A stretch of DNA of 64,000 nucleotides, from the NCBI GenBank assembly GCA_030765055.1, contig CM060952.1, forward strand, positions 80,510,664-80,574,663. The letters run 5' to 3'. Source of the DNA: Mantis religiosa. Its lineage: Eukaryota > Arthropoda > Insecta > Mantodea > Mantidae. The translations under genes and the position numbers were made by a program. The notes below the pieces were generated by a model. That model did not search any database and was not told the origin of the DNA. It saw only the letters and a list, made by a program, of their open reading frames with translations. Below, piece by piece: positions 38,292-48,897 of the stretch; position 1 is the first letter of the stretch; each line of letters opens with the position of its first letter.

Positions 38292-39631
38292 CAGGGTTGG
38301 GTCAAAAAGTAATGCCTCCTATTTTTTCTTCCTTAAATAAGTAAGTTATGTGAAAACTTTGAATTTGGTGCAATTCCTCAAACCTTCTTCTCCAATCCCC
38401 TGCAGTAGTAACTTCCCAAGTCAACAGGTGGCAGCACTGCATCCTCTTGCAAAATGGCTGACATCGACATTTGTATTAGACAGCATTCTGTGATTGAATT
38501 TTTGACTGCGGAAGGTGAAATGCCAATTCGCATTCATGAAAGGTTAAAAAATGTGTATGGTGATGTAATGGTGGATGTCAGCACTGTTAACAATGGGTTT
38601 GTCGCTGTAACGAAGCTGAATGACAAACACCATTGGCAGATGAAAAGCGAAGCAGCAGGCCGGTGACTGCAGTGCACTGCAGTGACTCCATGCAACATTC
38701 AGCGAGTCGATGACATCATTCGTGGTGATCGCCGGGTAACAACAGGTGAATTGTGTCGCATTACCTCCCTCAGTAAAGGCAGTGTGATGACGATTATTCA
38801 ACAACTGGGTTACTCAAAAGTTTGTTCACGTTGGGTACCAAGAACGTTAACAGGCCAAAACAAAAACAAGGAAAACAATAGCCTCCGAACACTTGCAGTG
38901 CTTCAATTTGGAGGGAGAGGAGTTTCTGGAAAAAATTGTTACTGGAGACAAAACATGGGTTCATTTTTTTGAACCTGGATCAAAGAGGAAGTCAATAGAA
39001 TGACATCACACGTCACCAAAGAAAAAAAAAATTCAAAACTCAGCGGTTGGCAGGGAAAGTTAAGGCGACAGTGTTTTGGGATGCAGAGGATGTGCTTATG
39101 ATTAATTTTTCGGAGCAGGGATGCACAATAAATTCTGTCCAATACGTCAGAACTCTCCAAAAGCTGAAAGCACTTCTTCGCCGAGTTCGCCCAACAAAAA
39201 CTATGGCGGATGTTCTTCTTTTGCATGACAATGCAAGACCACACACCAGCCGCTACACCACTGCAGAAATTGAGAAATTGGGATGGCAAGTCTTACCTCA
39301 CCCCCCATACAGTCCTTACCTGGCACCATCAGACTTCCATCTGTTCGGGCCACTAAAGGAAGCTTATTGTGGGATTCATTTTGAAGATGAGGAGGCTGTG
39401 AAAACGTCCGTGCATCAATGGCTTAGGAAGCAAAACCGTGTGTTTTACCACACTGGAATACATGCCCTAGTTAAAAGGTGGACCAAAACTGTGGAAAAGG
39501 ACGGAGATTATATTGAATAGTGACAAATTAATCGTCAATGTTGTAGTTTTCAAACTATGTAAATTGGATTCAATTTTCTTGGCAATTAAAACAGAAAAAA
39601 ATAGGAGGCATTACTTTTTGACCCACCCTCG
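38292..39631 (+). mobile_element. Mariner element, full length but defective (1340 bp)
   Basis: TA duplication at 38290-38291 and 39632-39633. Imperfect terminal inverted repeats of about 35 bp share GGGTCAAAAAGTAATGCCTC with CTATTTTTT. Encodes a broken transposase on the plus strand. Confidence 0.93.
38454..39520 (+). pseudogene. Mariner transposase, frameshifted
   Basis: Starts MADIDICIRQHSVIEFLTAE (HTH domain). It loses frame near 38610-38680, resumes with VDDIIRGDRRVTTGELCRI, and continues KVCSRWVPRTL. It loses frame again around 38870-39040 (the GDETW motif is damaged: ETKHGF-like), then is open to the stop: GKVKATVFWDAEDV, LLHDNARPHTS, HPPYSPYLAPSDFHLFGPL, GDYIE. The second and third catalytic Asp (HDNARPH, APSDFH) are kept, 34 residues apart (DD34D). 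Non-functional. Confidence 0.92.
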
Positions 39632-39633
39632 TA

Positions 39634-39944
39634 ATATTAGAGTGAATTTAGCTATACATTGGATATTTTTCAACAATATTACACTTTCTTTGCTTTTGAT
39701 AATTTAAAATTTTGTTCCGTTTACAGCACTAATTAAGATTCCTATAAATGCAAATAACACTAACCAGCATTTTGGAACCTTTTTCTTGTGGCAAGGAATG
39801 TGACATGTAATCTTAACTAATTTTTGGTCACTGAACACGAATCCGTTATTCATTTCTACGTATCATGTGAGGTTTTCTTGCAATAGGTACTCCAAAATAA
39901 TAATAAAAGAACAAAAAGTTCTGAACAAATTAAGATGATATCAA
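39634..39944. other. No recognised gene
   Basis: AT-rich sequence between the mariner and a mini-PLE relic. Confidence 0.3.
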
Positions 39945-40010
39945 AATTTAACTGTATTGGAACACCACAGTGAAACAAAATAATTATTAAATTATAGATG
40001 AATTTGGAAA
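39945..40010 (+). mobile_element. Truncated mini-PLE
   Basis: ACTGTATTGGAACACCACAG then TGAAAC and the inverted-tail motif AATTATTAAATTATAGATGA, as in 34738-34850. The sense tail is missing and no duplication is visible. Confidence 0.55.
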
Positions 40011-40257
40011 CATCATAGAGAAAATATAGTGATATGGTGTGTACAGTTCACAACATGTCTATTCCACTATTTTTTGTGAGAGTGGGCCAAATAAATGCAA
40101 GTTTCATTTATATAAGTGCCAATACCTAGGGTTGAGCCAGAATCTCTTGGTTTAGTACTGTTGAAATGCAAAATCTCGTGATTTCTGTACTTTAGCAATT
40201 AAATGTTTCCAAAGAAATCACAAAGAAGACAATGTGAAACAACACCAGATGATTTTG

Positions 40258-40570
40258 GTTAATTGATGGAAATTAACCATTTCTTCACACTAGCCGTATA
40301 TAGGCTAAGGTTTTTGATAGATAGAGTCAACATGAAAAATTCAATGACATGGCCGAAATTTGAACCACAGATCTCCTGGTTTCCGTCCAGTCACTGTTAT
40401 CCTTTGAGCTACCATGGCCAACGTGCCGTCCTGACATTAAACTCTCCATTTGACTCATATATTTCCCCGGTAGACCACTAGGGGCTCTCGCATCCGAGAT
40501 ACACCGTTTGTGGCGACTTACTATTGTAAGTACTTGAGTCCCAGGTTTCATCATTTAACTATTATTTTAG
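40258..40570 (-). mobile_element. tRNA-derived SINE, copy 1
   Basis: Minus strand: GGTAGCTCAAAGGATAACAG (A box) and TGGTTCAAATTTCGGCCATG (B box), preceded by a 5' region (GTGGTCTACCGGGG) and ending in CCATTTCTTC-type sequence and CCATCAATTAA. The adjacent copy at 40571 shares the same 3' end and orientation. Confidence 0.75.
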
Positions 40571-40730
40571 TTAATTGATGGAAATTAATCATTTCTTTAT
40601 ACTAGCCATATATAGGCTAAAGTTTTTGATAGATAGAGTCAACATGAAAAATTCAATGCCATGGCCGGGATTTGAACCACGGATCTCCTGGTTAAACCAA
40701 TTCACTGTAATTGCAAAGCAGCACAGAGTT
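40571..40730 (-). mobile_element. tRNA-derived SINE, copy 2, truncated
   Basis: Matches the 3' part of 40258-40570 (TTAATTGATGGAAATTAA, GATAGAGTCAACATGAAAAA, GGGATTTGAACCACGGATCT). Its B box is closer to tRNA consensus than copy 1. The 5' part is lost. Confidence 0.7.
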
Positions 40731-42150
40731 GCAGTGATGCATTTTAAGACTGTAAATCACGACTAGCATAAAAACTAGACATGATGCAGGATAACCAGTG
40801 ACATTTATGAAATCAGGAGACCTTATTTAGTCATAATCACTTATCAGATGCTTTGCTGCAAAAATTATGCTGGGTAATGTAATTATAATTTTATGTTCTA
40901 ATCCTACAATATAAGCTCTAAGGCTTACTACATTACTGAGTTGAGACAGGTCAATGAATCCTTACTATGCATGATTGGAGGAATTTAGTAGCAGTGACAT
41001 CAAAATTAATTGAAAGAACCAATTGCAATAGTTTTTTCAATGAATCCTTACTGGTATTACATCCTCACAATTTCTCTATTTTGCCATACTAAATCCATTT
41101 ATCATTTTAAAATTTGTGGCTTTCAGCTCAGTTATCTCATTTTTAGTTACCAATGCTCAGTCATTTATGTTTATTATTTGTTTGCTTTTTCATTTATTTA
41201 CCTTGAGAGGATTTAAAGCTATGAGGCCTTCTTCTCCACTCTACCAGAAATACAACATAATGGATAAACAAATGTCCAATAACATATTAAAATGAAATAT
41301 TTAAATTTAAAATATTAGTTTCCAGCACATAATAATAGTAATGATAAATGAATGTTCTGAGGTACAGCAGATAAATTTGGGTTATAAATGTATGCTGTAC
41401 TTTTCTTCTTGAACTCTATAAAGTTCCAACTGGGAGTTCCAAATACTAGCCAAAGTGAATGATATTGTTCTGCAATTCAGCTCTACTTATATACCCAACA
41501 ATTTTCTTTTTATTCTTTGTAAATGTGTAATAAATTATGTTTAAACACCAGATGATCACATAAATCTGTTTAGATTGCAACAAAACATACTTAAGAAAAA
41601 CTAAGACTAAAAGAGCACTTCAGAAATACCAGATACAAATAGATGAATCAGCAGATAACTTCAGGGAAGAAAATTAAAATCTATAACAAACAAATTTCTA
41701 AATCATTACATAGCCGTGCAGAACTGAGTCTATGGGAAAATAAATGTACCAAACGTTTAACACCCAAGTATTAACTTTTAAATTTCACCAGAAGATAATT
41801 TAATCTTTAAATTCATACCCCACACCAAATGATGCTACAATTAGCCAGGGCAGAAGATTAAGGTATCCAGTTAGTTGACCAAAAGTGTGGATAATTGGTC
41901 TTCAAAACACATTCTATCAGTAATTGGTAAGTGGAGCGTTACCATTTTTTAATGATATTAAAGAACAAATTTTGGCAAACATCATGAAGTACAAAAGTTA
42001 AAGGCATGTAAGCGCTGTCTTACTCTGTACATTGGAGTACATTAAATACCCTTACAACATTATGCTGTTGACACATTAGACGGATTGGAGAGCTTTTTAA
42101 AAACCTGTATACATTGATAACAGTATTTCTTCCTTGAACATGAATCTCTT
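40731..42150. other. No recognised gene
   Basis: AT-rich intergenic sequence; no repeat or coding signal identified. Confidence 0.3.
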
Positions 42151-42154
42151 CATA

Positions 42155-42330
42155 TTTGTTAATAATAAATAATAATAAATAATAATAATAATAATAAATA
42201 ATAACAACAAACAACAATCAATAATAATAAAATAATCAATAATAATAAAATAATCATAATAAATAATCATAATCAATGATCAATGATCATTGATCATGAT
42301 GATGATAATAATAATAATACTTGTGCAAGT
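42155..42330. repeat. (AAT)n-rich region with a small palindrome
   Basis: Imperfect AAT/AATA repeats, then the palindromic CAATGATCATTGATCATGAT near 42280-42300. Confidence 0.8.
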
Positions 42331-42851
42331 TTCTTGGGTATATTCACAACTCTGATCACAAACACAGGGAAAAGACAAATATAATAATTTCATTTTTTAC
42401 TGATAATATTTCAACTTAAATTTTAAACATGGTTAACTATGGCCAGTCATTTTTTTTAAATGAAAACAAACTGATCATTAACTCATTCCTTTTCAAATTG
42501 TGTGCTTTGTATTTTCATAGTTTACTGCTTGTTTCTATTTTACAGAAATATTGTGAAGAAGGATTGGTTATAATTTTCAAGCTTTTAGATATTGAATGAA
42601 TAAAGCATATGAAGTAAAAGGTGCATGGCTTGCATTTTAAGCATCACAGAGACAGCTGTTTTCTGTAATCATGATCAGAAAATGAAATTCTGTCATACTT
42701 TAACATTGCCATCTATATTTTTACAATATACAGTTGAACCTGCTTTATACATAACCCAGTTATACATAATTCATAATTATATGTAAATGTTTGAGGTCGC
42801 AGGAAAAATGTAACTTAGAAACATGTTAATTGAACCTTATTTATATGTCAT
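42331..42851. other. No recognised gene
   Basis: AT-rich left flank of the BEL element. Confidence 0.3.
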
Positions 42852-43022
42852 TGTTGTGAATCAATCGATCTGACTCCAAAATATTGGCTATATTTATTAA
42901 CTCAACAACACCTATATTCGTGATGGATTACACATTAGGTTTTTTCAAACAATAGCCATGATACGTAACTACCAAAAAACAAAACACATTCCACAAGCCA
43001 AATACAACTTAAATTCTCAACA
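42852..43022 (-). repeat. BEL 3' LTR
   Basis: 171 bp; plus-strand ends TGTTGTGAATCAATC and TTAAATTCTCAACA. Matches 46432-46603 with a few differences. Confidence 0.92.
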
Positions 43023-43289
43023 TTACTCCCATCCTGAAACTGTGAGAATAATTTCAGTCACTTTCATTTCACCAATTACTTATGCCTTCAAATATCACAG
43101 CACAGTTCCATAGTGCATAATTTAAGAGGAGAATTTTGGATTGGGGACCACTCTGTACACTTGAGGAATGTTATCAGATGAAGAGGCTTTGGAAATTATG
43201 GGGTCTTAACGAGTGTCTATCTCCAGAGGGTAAAGTCATTCAACAGGTCATATCAGTGTCCCATCTTTCAACCTTAACTTGGCTACCGA

Positions 43290-43625
43290 AATATACCATC
43301 CCTGCCGGGAAAGATTGACACTATTCTTGCCAATGGCCAATCTACTCTCTTTTGTTGCTCGCAATCAACCAACCACATCACCTTCCTTCAAAGTTGATGT
43401 TCCTTTTCCTTTGGGGCGCTGGATCAGCTGGGACAGATATTCCTTCCTAAAGCATTGTTTCAACTCTTGCATCAGGTGTTGTCGGTAACGTAGGCGTGCC
43501 TGGAACTTCTCCTTCTCGAGATAATCAATATCTAGCACAAAACCCTCTCCAGCATCATTCAGCAGTTTAACACTTTCAGTTCGAAATGCACCATGTTCTT
43601 CCATCGAAGCAACCAATGTCAACAT
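43290..43625 (-). pseudogene. BEL integrase C-terminal part
   Basis: Minus strand: LRYRQHLMQELKQCFRKEYL, SQLIQRPKGKG, GDVVG, then VDWPLARIVSIFPGRDG. This is the region after the catalytic core of Pao/BEL integrases. It joins almost directly to RT sequence at about 43625, marking the deletion. Confidence 0.8.
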
Positions 43626-44330
43626 ACATTGACTCCATCAGTTTCTCTGCTGTTAACTTGTCTTCTTCGAGGACGTTGGTAAGATGGTATTCTATTACAG
43701 TGCCTAGAATAAATGGACTGCAGGTAGTTCCAAAAATCACTCGTGTGTATCTGTAAACTTTCACTTTCTTCATATTACCATTCTTTCACCACAGGAAAAG
43801 CAGAAAGTCACGATCTTCCGTCACAATTTCTATCATTTGGAAGGCTTTCCAGATGTCTGAATTAACTCCAATCACATTCTCTCAAAATCTAAGGAGTATC
43901 TCTGGAATTAACTGAGCATGATTGGGCCCCTTCTCTAGGCAATCATTCAATGAAACACTTTCTTCTATCTTACAGGATGCATAAAAAAATGGGACGAACT
44001 GGAGTTGTCAAGTTTGTTAATTTAATTACTGGTCAATGAGGAAGATAATGGTACTGTCTTTCCAATTTTTCATTTGGTACCTCTTCTATGATTCCTTCTT
44101 TCTTCTAATCGGTGAAAATCTGATCGTAACAGGTGAACAAGTTTGCCTTTCTCAGCTTGTCAGTTGTAGACTCAAGTCTCTTTTCTGCAATACGCCTATT
44201 ACACTCGATCTCAGGGTGACCTTTTCTCCATGGGAGGTTTATTATGTAGTGACCATTGTCATCTCTTTTCAAAGTGCTGACGAGATTCTGTTTGATGTCT
44301 TCAATCATTTTGTCTTCTAATAGAGATATC
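43625..44330 (-). pseudogene. BEL reverse transcriptase, N-terminal half
   Basis: Minus strand, with stops: PIFYASCKIEESVSLNDCLE, GPNHAQLIPEILLRF, IGVNSDIWKAFQMIEI (first catalytic Asp in the SDI-KAF motif), RDFLLFLW, then VYRYTRVIFGTTCSPFILG and IEYHL. The YVDD motif region appears as MYVDIGC just before the deletion point. Confidence 0.85.
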
Positions 44331-44549
44331 ACAGATTACAGATATCCTAATCACAAATATCAATAGTTTCCAAATTCCAAAGCTCAGGTATGGTTTGCAA
44401 ATCATCATATGCCATTGAGATAGTGAGGTTACTCAAACGGACATTAACAGATTTCACCAGCCAAAGTCCATCCAAGTTTCGTTTGCACAGCTAGAAGTCC
44501 ATTCTTCAACTAAACCACCTTTCCTGTAAGAATCTTCACATATGCATCC

Positions 44550-44960
44550 ATTCCTATGAGGAGCTCAATCTCGGGGAAATTATCACCCAAGTCACCGATT
44601 CATATCTTCTTCATTTTCAACTCTTTCAACAAGTCTGAAGATCTTGGCACTCGTGGAATTGACAAATTGTAGAATGATCTCATAACTTTATTTCACAGTC
44701 AAATTGTCCATCATTTCTTCATACATTGACTTTATATCTCTTGTGTTTAATGCTATAAGTTTGAATTCCACCAAACTAAACATGGGATCCTGTTTCTTCT
44801 GCATAAAGTTCTAGCTTTAACTCTTCAACTGTACTCTGAAGGAAGTAGCTTCGTTGTGAGCCACAATCCAAGAATGGTCATACTGTTTTCTGTTTACCAT
44901 TCCCATGTAGCATAACCATAAGTGTTTGTAGAACAACTTGATTGTTACAGGTATAGTTAG
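44550..44960 (-). pseudogene. BEL aspartic protease region
   Basis: Minus strand FLDCGSQRSYFLQSTVEEL (about 44890-44830) matches the D-S/T-G-S active-site segment of BEL proteases, here with DCG. Frameshifts follow. Confidence 0.7.
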
Positions 44961-45089
44961 CTAGGTCGGATGTGACTTGAGTTAGTTGTGTTTCCTTCTC
45001 AGTCTTCGATTCATTCTTCTCAGCTCATGATAGGCCAGGAAACATTAATGTGTTTATTTCCACAGAGTAAGCAGTAAACAGAAGATTTT

Positions 45090-46263
45090 CAGTTCTTAGC
45101 TAAATGGTTAGGTTTTGTACACAAATAGCAGTGACCCTTTTCTTTCATTTTCGATCTCAGTTCTTCTATGCTCATTTTCCTGGCAAAAGAACAGTTATCA
45201 CTTTCATGAGGCTTGCCACAGAAGATGCATGGCATTGAAGTGTTGGTATGAAGTGCAGCAACAGTAGGAATGGGTCTATCTGTCTGTTATTTGTTGTGTT
45301 TTTTCTCTGTCTTGGAAGAACCTAACCTCTTCTCATTCTTACATTTCACAGCCAAATTAATAAACCCTGATTGAGCTAATAGAATCTGCTGTTCGTTTTG
45401 GACTTCAGTACATAGAAATTCCATGAGGCACTGTAGTCGAGTTCCAGTTTCTTCATTTGTGTTTCCTTCTTGTTTCCAGAACCTACTTCTTTGCCAAGTT
45501 TGCAATGTCTCTTCTGGAAGACTAGATTCAAATAATGGAAAGATCCACGTACTTGGGTCTGCAGTTGCTAGATTCAAACTACTGAGGGATCGAAGGTGAG
45601 ACTCTAACTTAATTAACAATGTGGGTAATGGAAGTTTGTCCTCTTGTGTCGCATTTGAGATCCCTAACTTCAGTAATTCTCTTATGTACACTTTCAATAG
45701 AAGATCCGCTGTTCCAAAGCTTGAATGACCTTTGGGTAATTTTCTGATGTCTGAGCACTATTTCATGAGGTTCAGTTCGTTTCCATAACCTGCAGTAAAT
45801 ACTGACATTTGTCACTACTGTGTAAACTATCACCTTCCTGAATCTTCCGAAATTGTGACCAAAGATTTAACCACTCCCGTAAATCACCGTTAAATTTCTT
45901 AATTTCAGTCTTAGGAAGTTTATAGGTTCTTCTTCTATCCTGATTGTGATATGAGGGTCCCTTTGTGATCTATGGGGCATCAAAATATTATGTACCTGCC
46001 ACAGAATAACTTCAAATTCGTCATTGTACTTCTCAGAAGATTCTTTTTCTGATACAATTTCAGTCATATCATCATTGCTATCTAAAAGTGCATCCATTAT
46101 TTTGTTATCTAATTCACAAAGCTCCGACATTAATGACTCTAAATGAGTGCAAGTGCACCTTTAAAATCGGCAGACGTACTCTTGCGAGGATTCCCTTTAT
46201 ATCATTTATCTTCTGCGTGAAACATGTTCTCACAGGAATCCTAGCTTTCTTCAATTTCTCCAT
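45090..46263 (-). pseudogene. BEL gag with two zinc-knuckle-like motifs
   Basis: Starts near 46263 (MEKLKKARIPVRTCFTQKIN). The middle frames are 46130-45867 (LCELDNKIMDALLDSND) and 45697-45287 (LVGI-like PTLLIKLESHLRSL). The end, about 45230-45090, has CIFCGKPHESDNC and CYLCTKPNHLAKN. Order and composition fit Pao/BEL Gag. Several frameshifts. Confidence 0.8.
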
Positions 46264-46431
46264 AGTCATAATATTTTGTTTCAAATTAATAATATTAACT
46301 TTAGTAATATTTTATTCCTTCTTGTCTTGGAAGAAATACCAACTCGATACCACATGCTATTGTATTTCAAATTCCTTCTCTTCTAGGACAGGAATAAACA
46401 CACGCAATCCAATCACATTAGGGTCACCAAA

Positions 46432-46603
46432 TGTTGTGAATCAATCAATCTGACTCCCAAATATTTGCTATATTTATTAACTCAACAACACATATATTTG
46501 TGATGGATTACACATTTAGTTTTTTTCAAACAATAGCCATGATACATAACTACCACAAAACAAAACACACTCCACAAGCCAAATACAACTTAAATTCTCA
46601 ACA
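46432..46603 (-). repeat. BEL 5' LTR
   Basis: 172 bp, mate of 42852-43022. The outer flank is GTAAT. Confidence 0.92.
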
Positions 46604-47080
46604 GTAATGCATGTATAGGTAATTCACAGTTATACTATCAAATTTCAGTGAAATACAACTGAGTTATACATCATTAAATGAGCATACAGCATATGCTATT
46701 TCTTAAAGGAAACTCAAAATGCATTTTTCTTATTGTTGCTGACAAACTCATAAGCTGAGCAGGCCCCTTTCATCCACTAAAGCAAAAGATGAAGATGTTA
46801 GCTCGTATATGTCTTTCAATGTAACAGTGTCGTAGCAACAAATGAGATGTAAAGATAAGTTTTGGTCCATGGTGTTTACTGCTGAATAGTGATTTTGTCT
46901 TTCAGTTCTCAGTTGCTTTTAATCAGCCATGGAGAAAAAAAAATGAAATGTTATACGTTACATCAGAAGGTAAAATTCATAGAAGAGGTGGCACATAATA
47001 GGCACAATACCATAGCATTATTTGCTTCCTACTTAGGAATTGCTTATACATGCTAGTATAGTTAGTCATCAGTGAAGGAA
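46604..47080. other. No recognised gene
   Basis: AT-rich right flank of the BEL element. Confidence 0.3.
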
Positions 47081-47084
47081 AATC

Positions 47085-47170
47085 TCCGAAGAAACTTATC
47101 TAGATAACTCACCCTGACCCAGATTCGAACTCAGGACCTCTTGAATGTGGGCTGTGTATGCATTACCTAC
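47085..47170 (-). mobile_element. SINE relic
   Basis: Minus strand GAGGTCCTGAGTTCGAATCT with GGG is a strong B box, followed by GAGTTATCTAGATAAG and CTTCGGAGATTTTCCTTCAC. No convincing A box. Not a tRNA gene. Confidence 0.5.
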
Positions 47171-47569
47171 ATCAGATCAAAAAGTTGTAGTGAAAAAGCT
47201 ATAAGTTCATTAAATGAGTTACATGCATTTAATGCAAGAAAAGTGAAACAAGCCAAATTAACTGAATAGTTTAAAGTTGGACCAAGTTCTTTATTATGTG
47301 TGGTTCAGACATGTCTTTATTGTTTGTAAAGTTTTATACTTGCATGCCCATTGTATTACTTTCAAAAATGATGCATTAACAAAACCTCATTTGTAAGTAA
47401 TTCTGAGTTATAAGTAATCTTTCCTCTTCCTCTTGATATACGTTAAATCAGGTTCAACTGTATATCTTGGTAATTAAGTTAATAGTAATTATTAGTAATC
47501 AAGTAGTAATTGTGATTATTAGTAATCAAAAGGATGTTCATATAAAAAATTACTCAAAAATTTAAATGA

Positions 47570-48890
47570 AAAAACCGGTAGCTTACACAAAAGCAGATAA
47601 AGGTAACAAAATAGTAATAATGGACGAAGAAGACTATCTCAAAAAATGGACAACCTTTTAAAGGGAAAAGAATTTGTTAAACTAGAAAACAACCCAATAA
47701 AGAAAGCATGTGAATCTGTGGAATTAGCAATTCAAAATAGTAAAATCATGACTAAAAAAGAAAAATAGACAATCCAAAAATGCCATACATATATGACTTC
47801 CCAAAATACATAAAACTGAAATTACCCTCAGACCAATAATTAATAACACAGATGCAGCCACTTACCAATTATCAAAATGGCTGGTTCAAATCTTCAAATC
47901 CTTCACAAAATTTGAAAATTTAAGTATCAAAAACTCGCTTGAATTGATAAATCTGAAGAACACAAAGGTCAACTCTACAGATGGTTTAGTTTCTTTTGAT
48001 GTCATTTTTTTATACCCAAGTATACCTACCAATGAGCTTATTCCACTTCTCAAAAAATGGCTGGAATCAGTACAAGTAACCTCTGAAGAAATAGAAGAAC
48101 TTTCACAACTTACAGAAATTTGTATTAATCAGAATTTTTTCAGCTTTAATGGACAGATCTGTAAACAAAAACCGAGCCTAGCTATGGGCAACCCATTGTC
48201 TCCCTTTTTAGCAGATTTATTTATGAGTGCTTTTGAAAAACATATCACAAAAAATTTTCCAAGTTATTTCAAAGTTTGGTATCATTATGTTGATGACATT
48301 TTTGCAATAGTACCTAATAAAAAGTATAAACTTGAAAGAAACGTAGGGACAGTGAAGCACAAATTAGCACAAAAGTGAATTGAGAAGATATTGAGCTTTT
48401 GCTCTTGAAACAAGTCCTATGAATAAACAGTGTGAATGAAGCAATGTGTCAATATCTTCTCAATTCACTTTAGTACCTAATAAACTCATACAAGATGGTC
48501 TTAGACTTTTGAATATTCAAAATCCAGCTATAAAATTTACATTGAAACAGAAGAGGATGGTGTGCTCCCCTTTTTGGACATCAAGATCAAAAAAATGAAC
48601 AACAAACTCACTTTTGGTATTTACAGGAAACCGACACACACAGTTTCAATCCTAAACAACACCAACATGTCATTTTCAACAGTTTAATCTTTCGGATGAT
48701 CAACTGTCCACTAAACAGAGAAGATTATCAAGAAGAATACCTACACATAAAAAAAGTAGCTATGCCCAACGGTTTCAACCCAGATTTAGTGGACAAACAG
48801 TTAACAGACTCAATAAAGCTAAGAAAATAAAAGAAACCACCACCCTAGAACCTACAGGAGCAAAAGAGAAAAAAATTCCATCCTTCAGCC
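47570..48890 (+). pseudogene. PLE C reverse transcriptase
   Basis: AYTKADKGNKIVIMDEEDYL near the start is the N-terminal segment typical of PLE RTs. Next come LPKIHK-like and LRPIINNTDAATYQLSKWLV (47800-47890), SFDVIFLYPSIPTNELIPLL (first catalytic Asp), SLAMGNPLSPFLADLFM, then WYHYVDDIFAIVP (YVDD, 48280-48310). The mini-PLE follows directly, after which LIQDGLRLLNIQNP and frame-shifted thumb sequence run to 48890. Stops occur at 47663 and elsewhere. Confidence 0.88.
48322..48470 (+). mobile_element. Mini-PLE (149 bp) inside PLE C RT
   Basis: 14-bp duplication TAGTACCTAATAAA (48308-48321, 48471-48484). Head with GGGACAGTGAAGC, an inverted tail (GTGAATTGAGAAGATATTGA), the partial hammerhead 3' side (GCTCTTGAAACAAGTCC), then the sense tail (TCAATATCTTCTCAATTCAC). 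Its tail matches that of the host PLE C (50782-50802), so it belongs to the same family. Confidence 0.85.
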
Positions 48891-48897
48891 CATAATA

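Larger units (their letters stand above)
42852..46603 (-). mobile_element. BEL/Pao-type LTR retrotransposon, internally deleted
   Basis: Short LTRs (171 and 172 bp) flank gag, protease and part of RT, and then only the integrase C-terminus: a large internal piece (RT end, RNase H, most of integrase) is missing. Flanks GTCAT (42847-42851) and GTAAT (46604-46608) fit the 5-bp duplication of BEL elements with one change. Next to the 5' LTR the minus strand reads TTTGGTGACCCTAATGTG, a BEL-like primer-binding site (46409-46431). Many stops. Confidence 0.88.

Noticed and set aside
40660..40700. tRNA gene on the minus strand (good B box)
   Set aside because: Part of a SINE repeated at 40330 and 61400; no acceptor-stem pairing.
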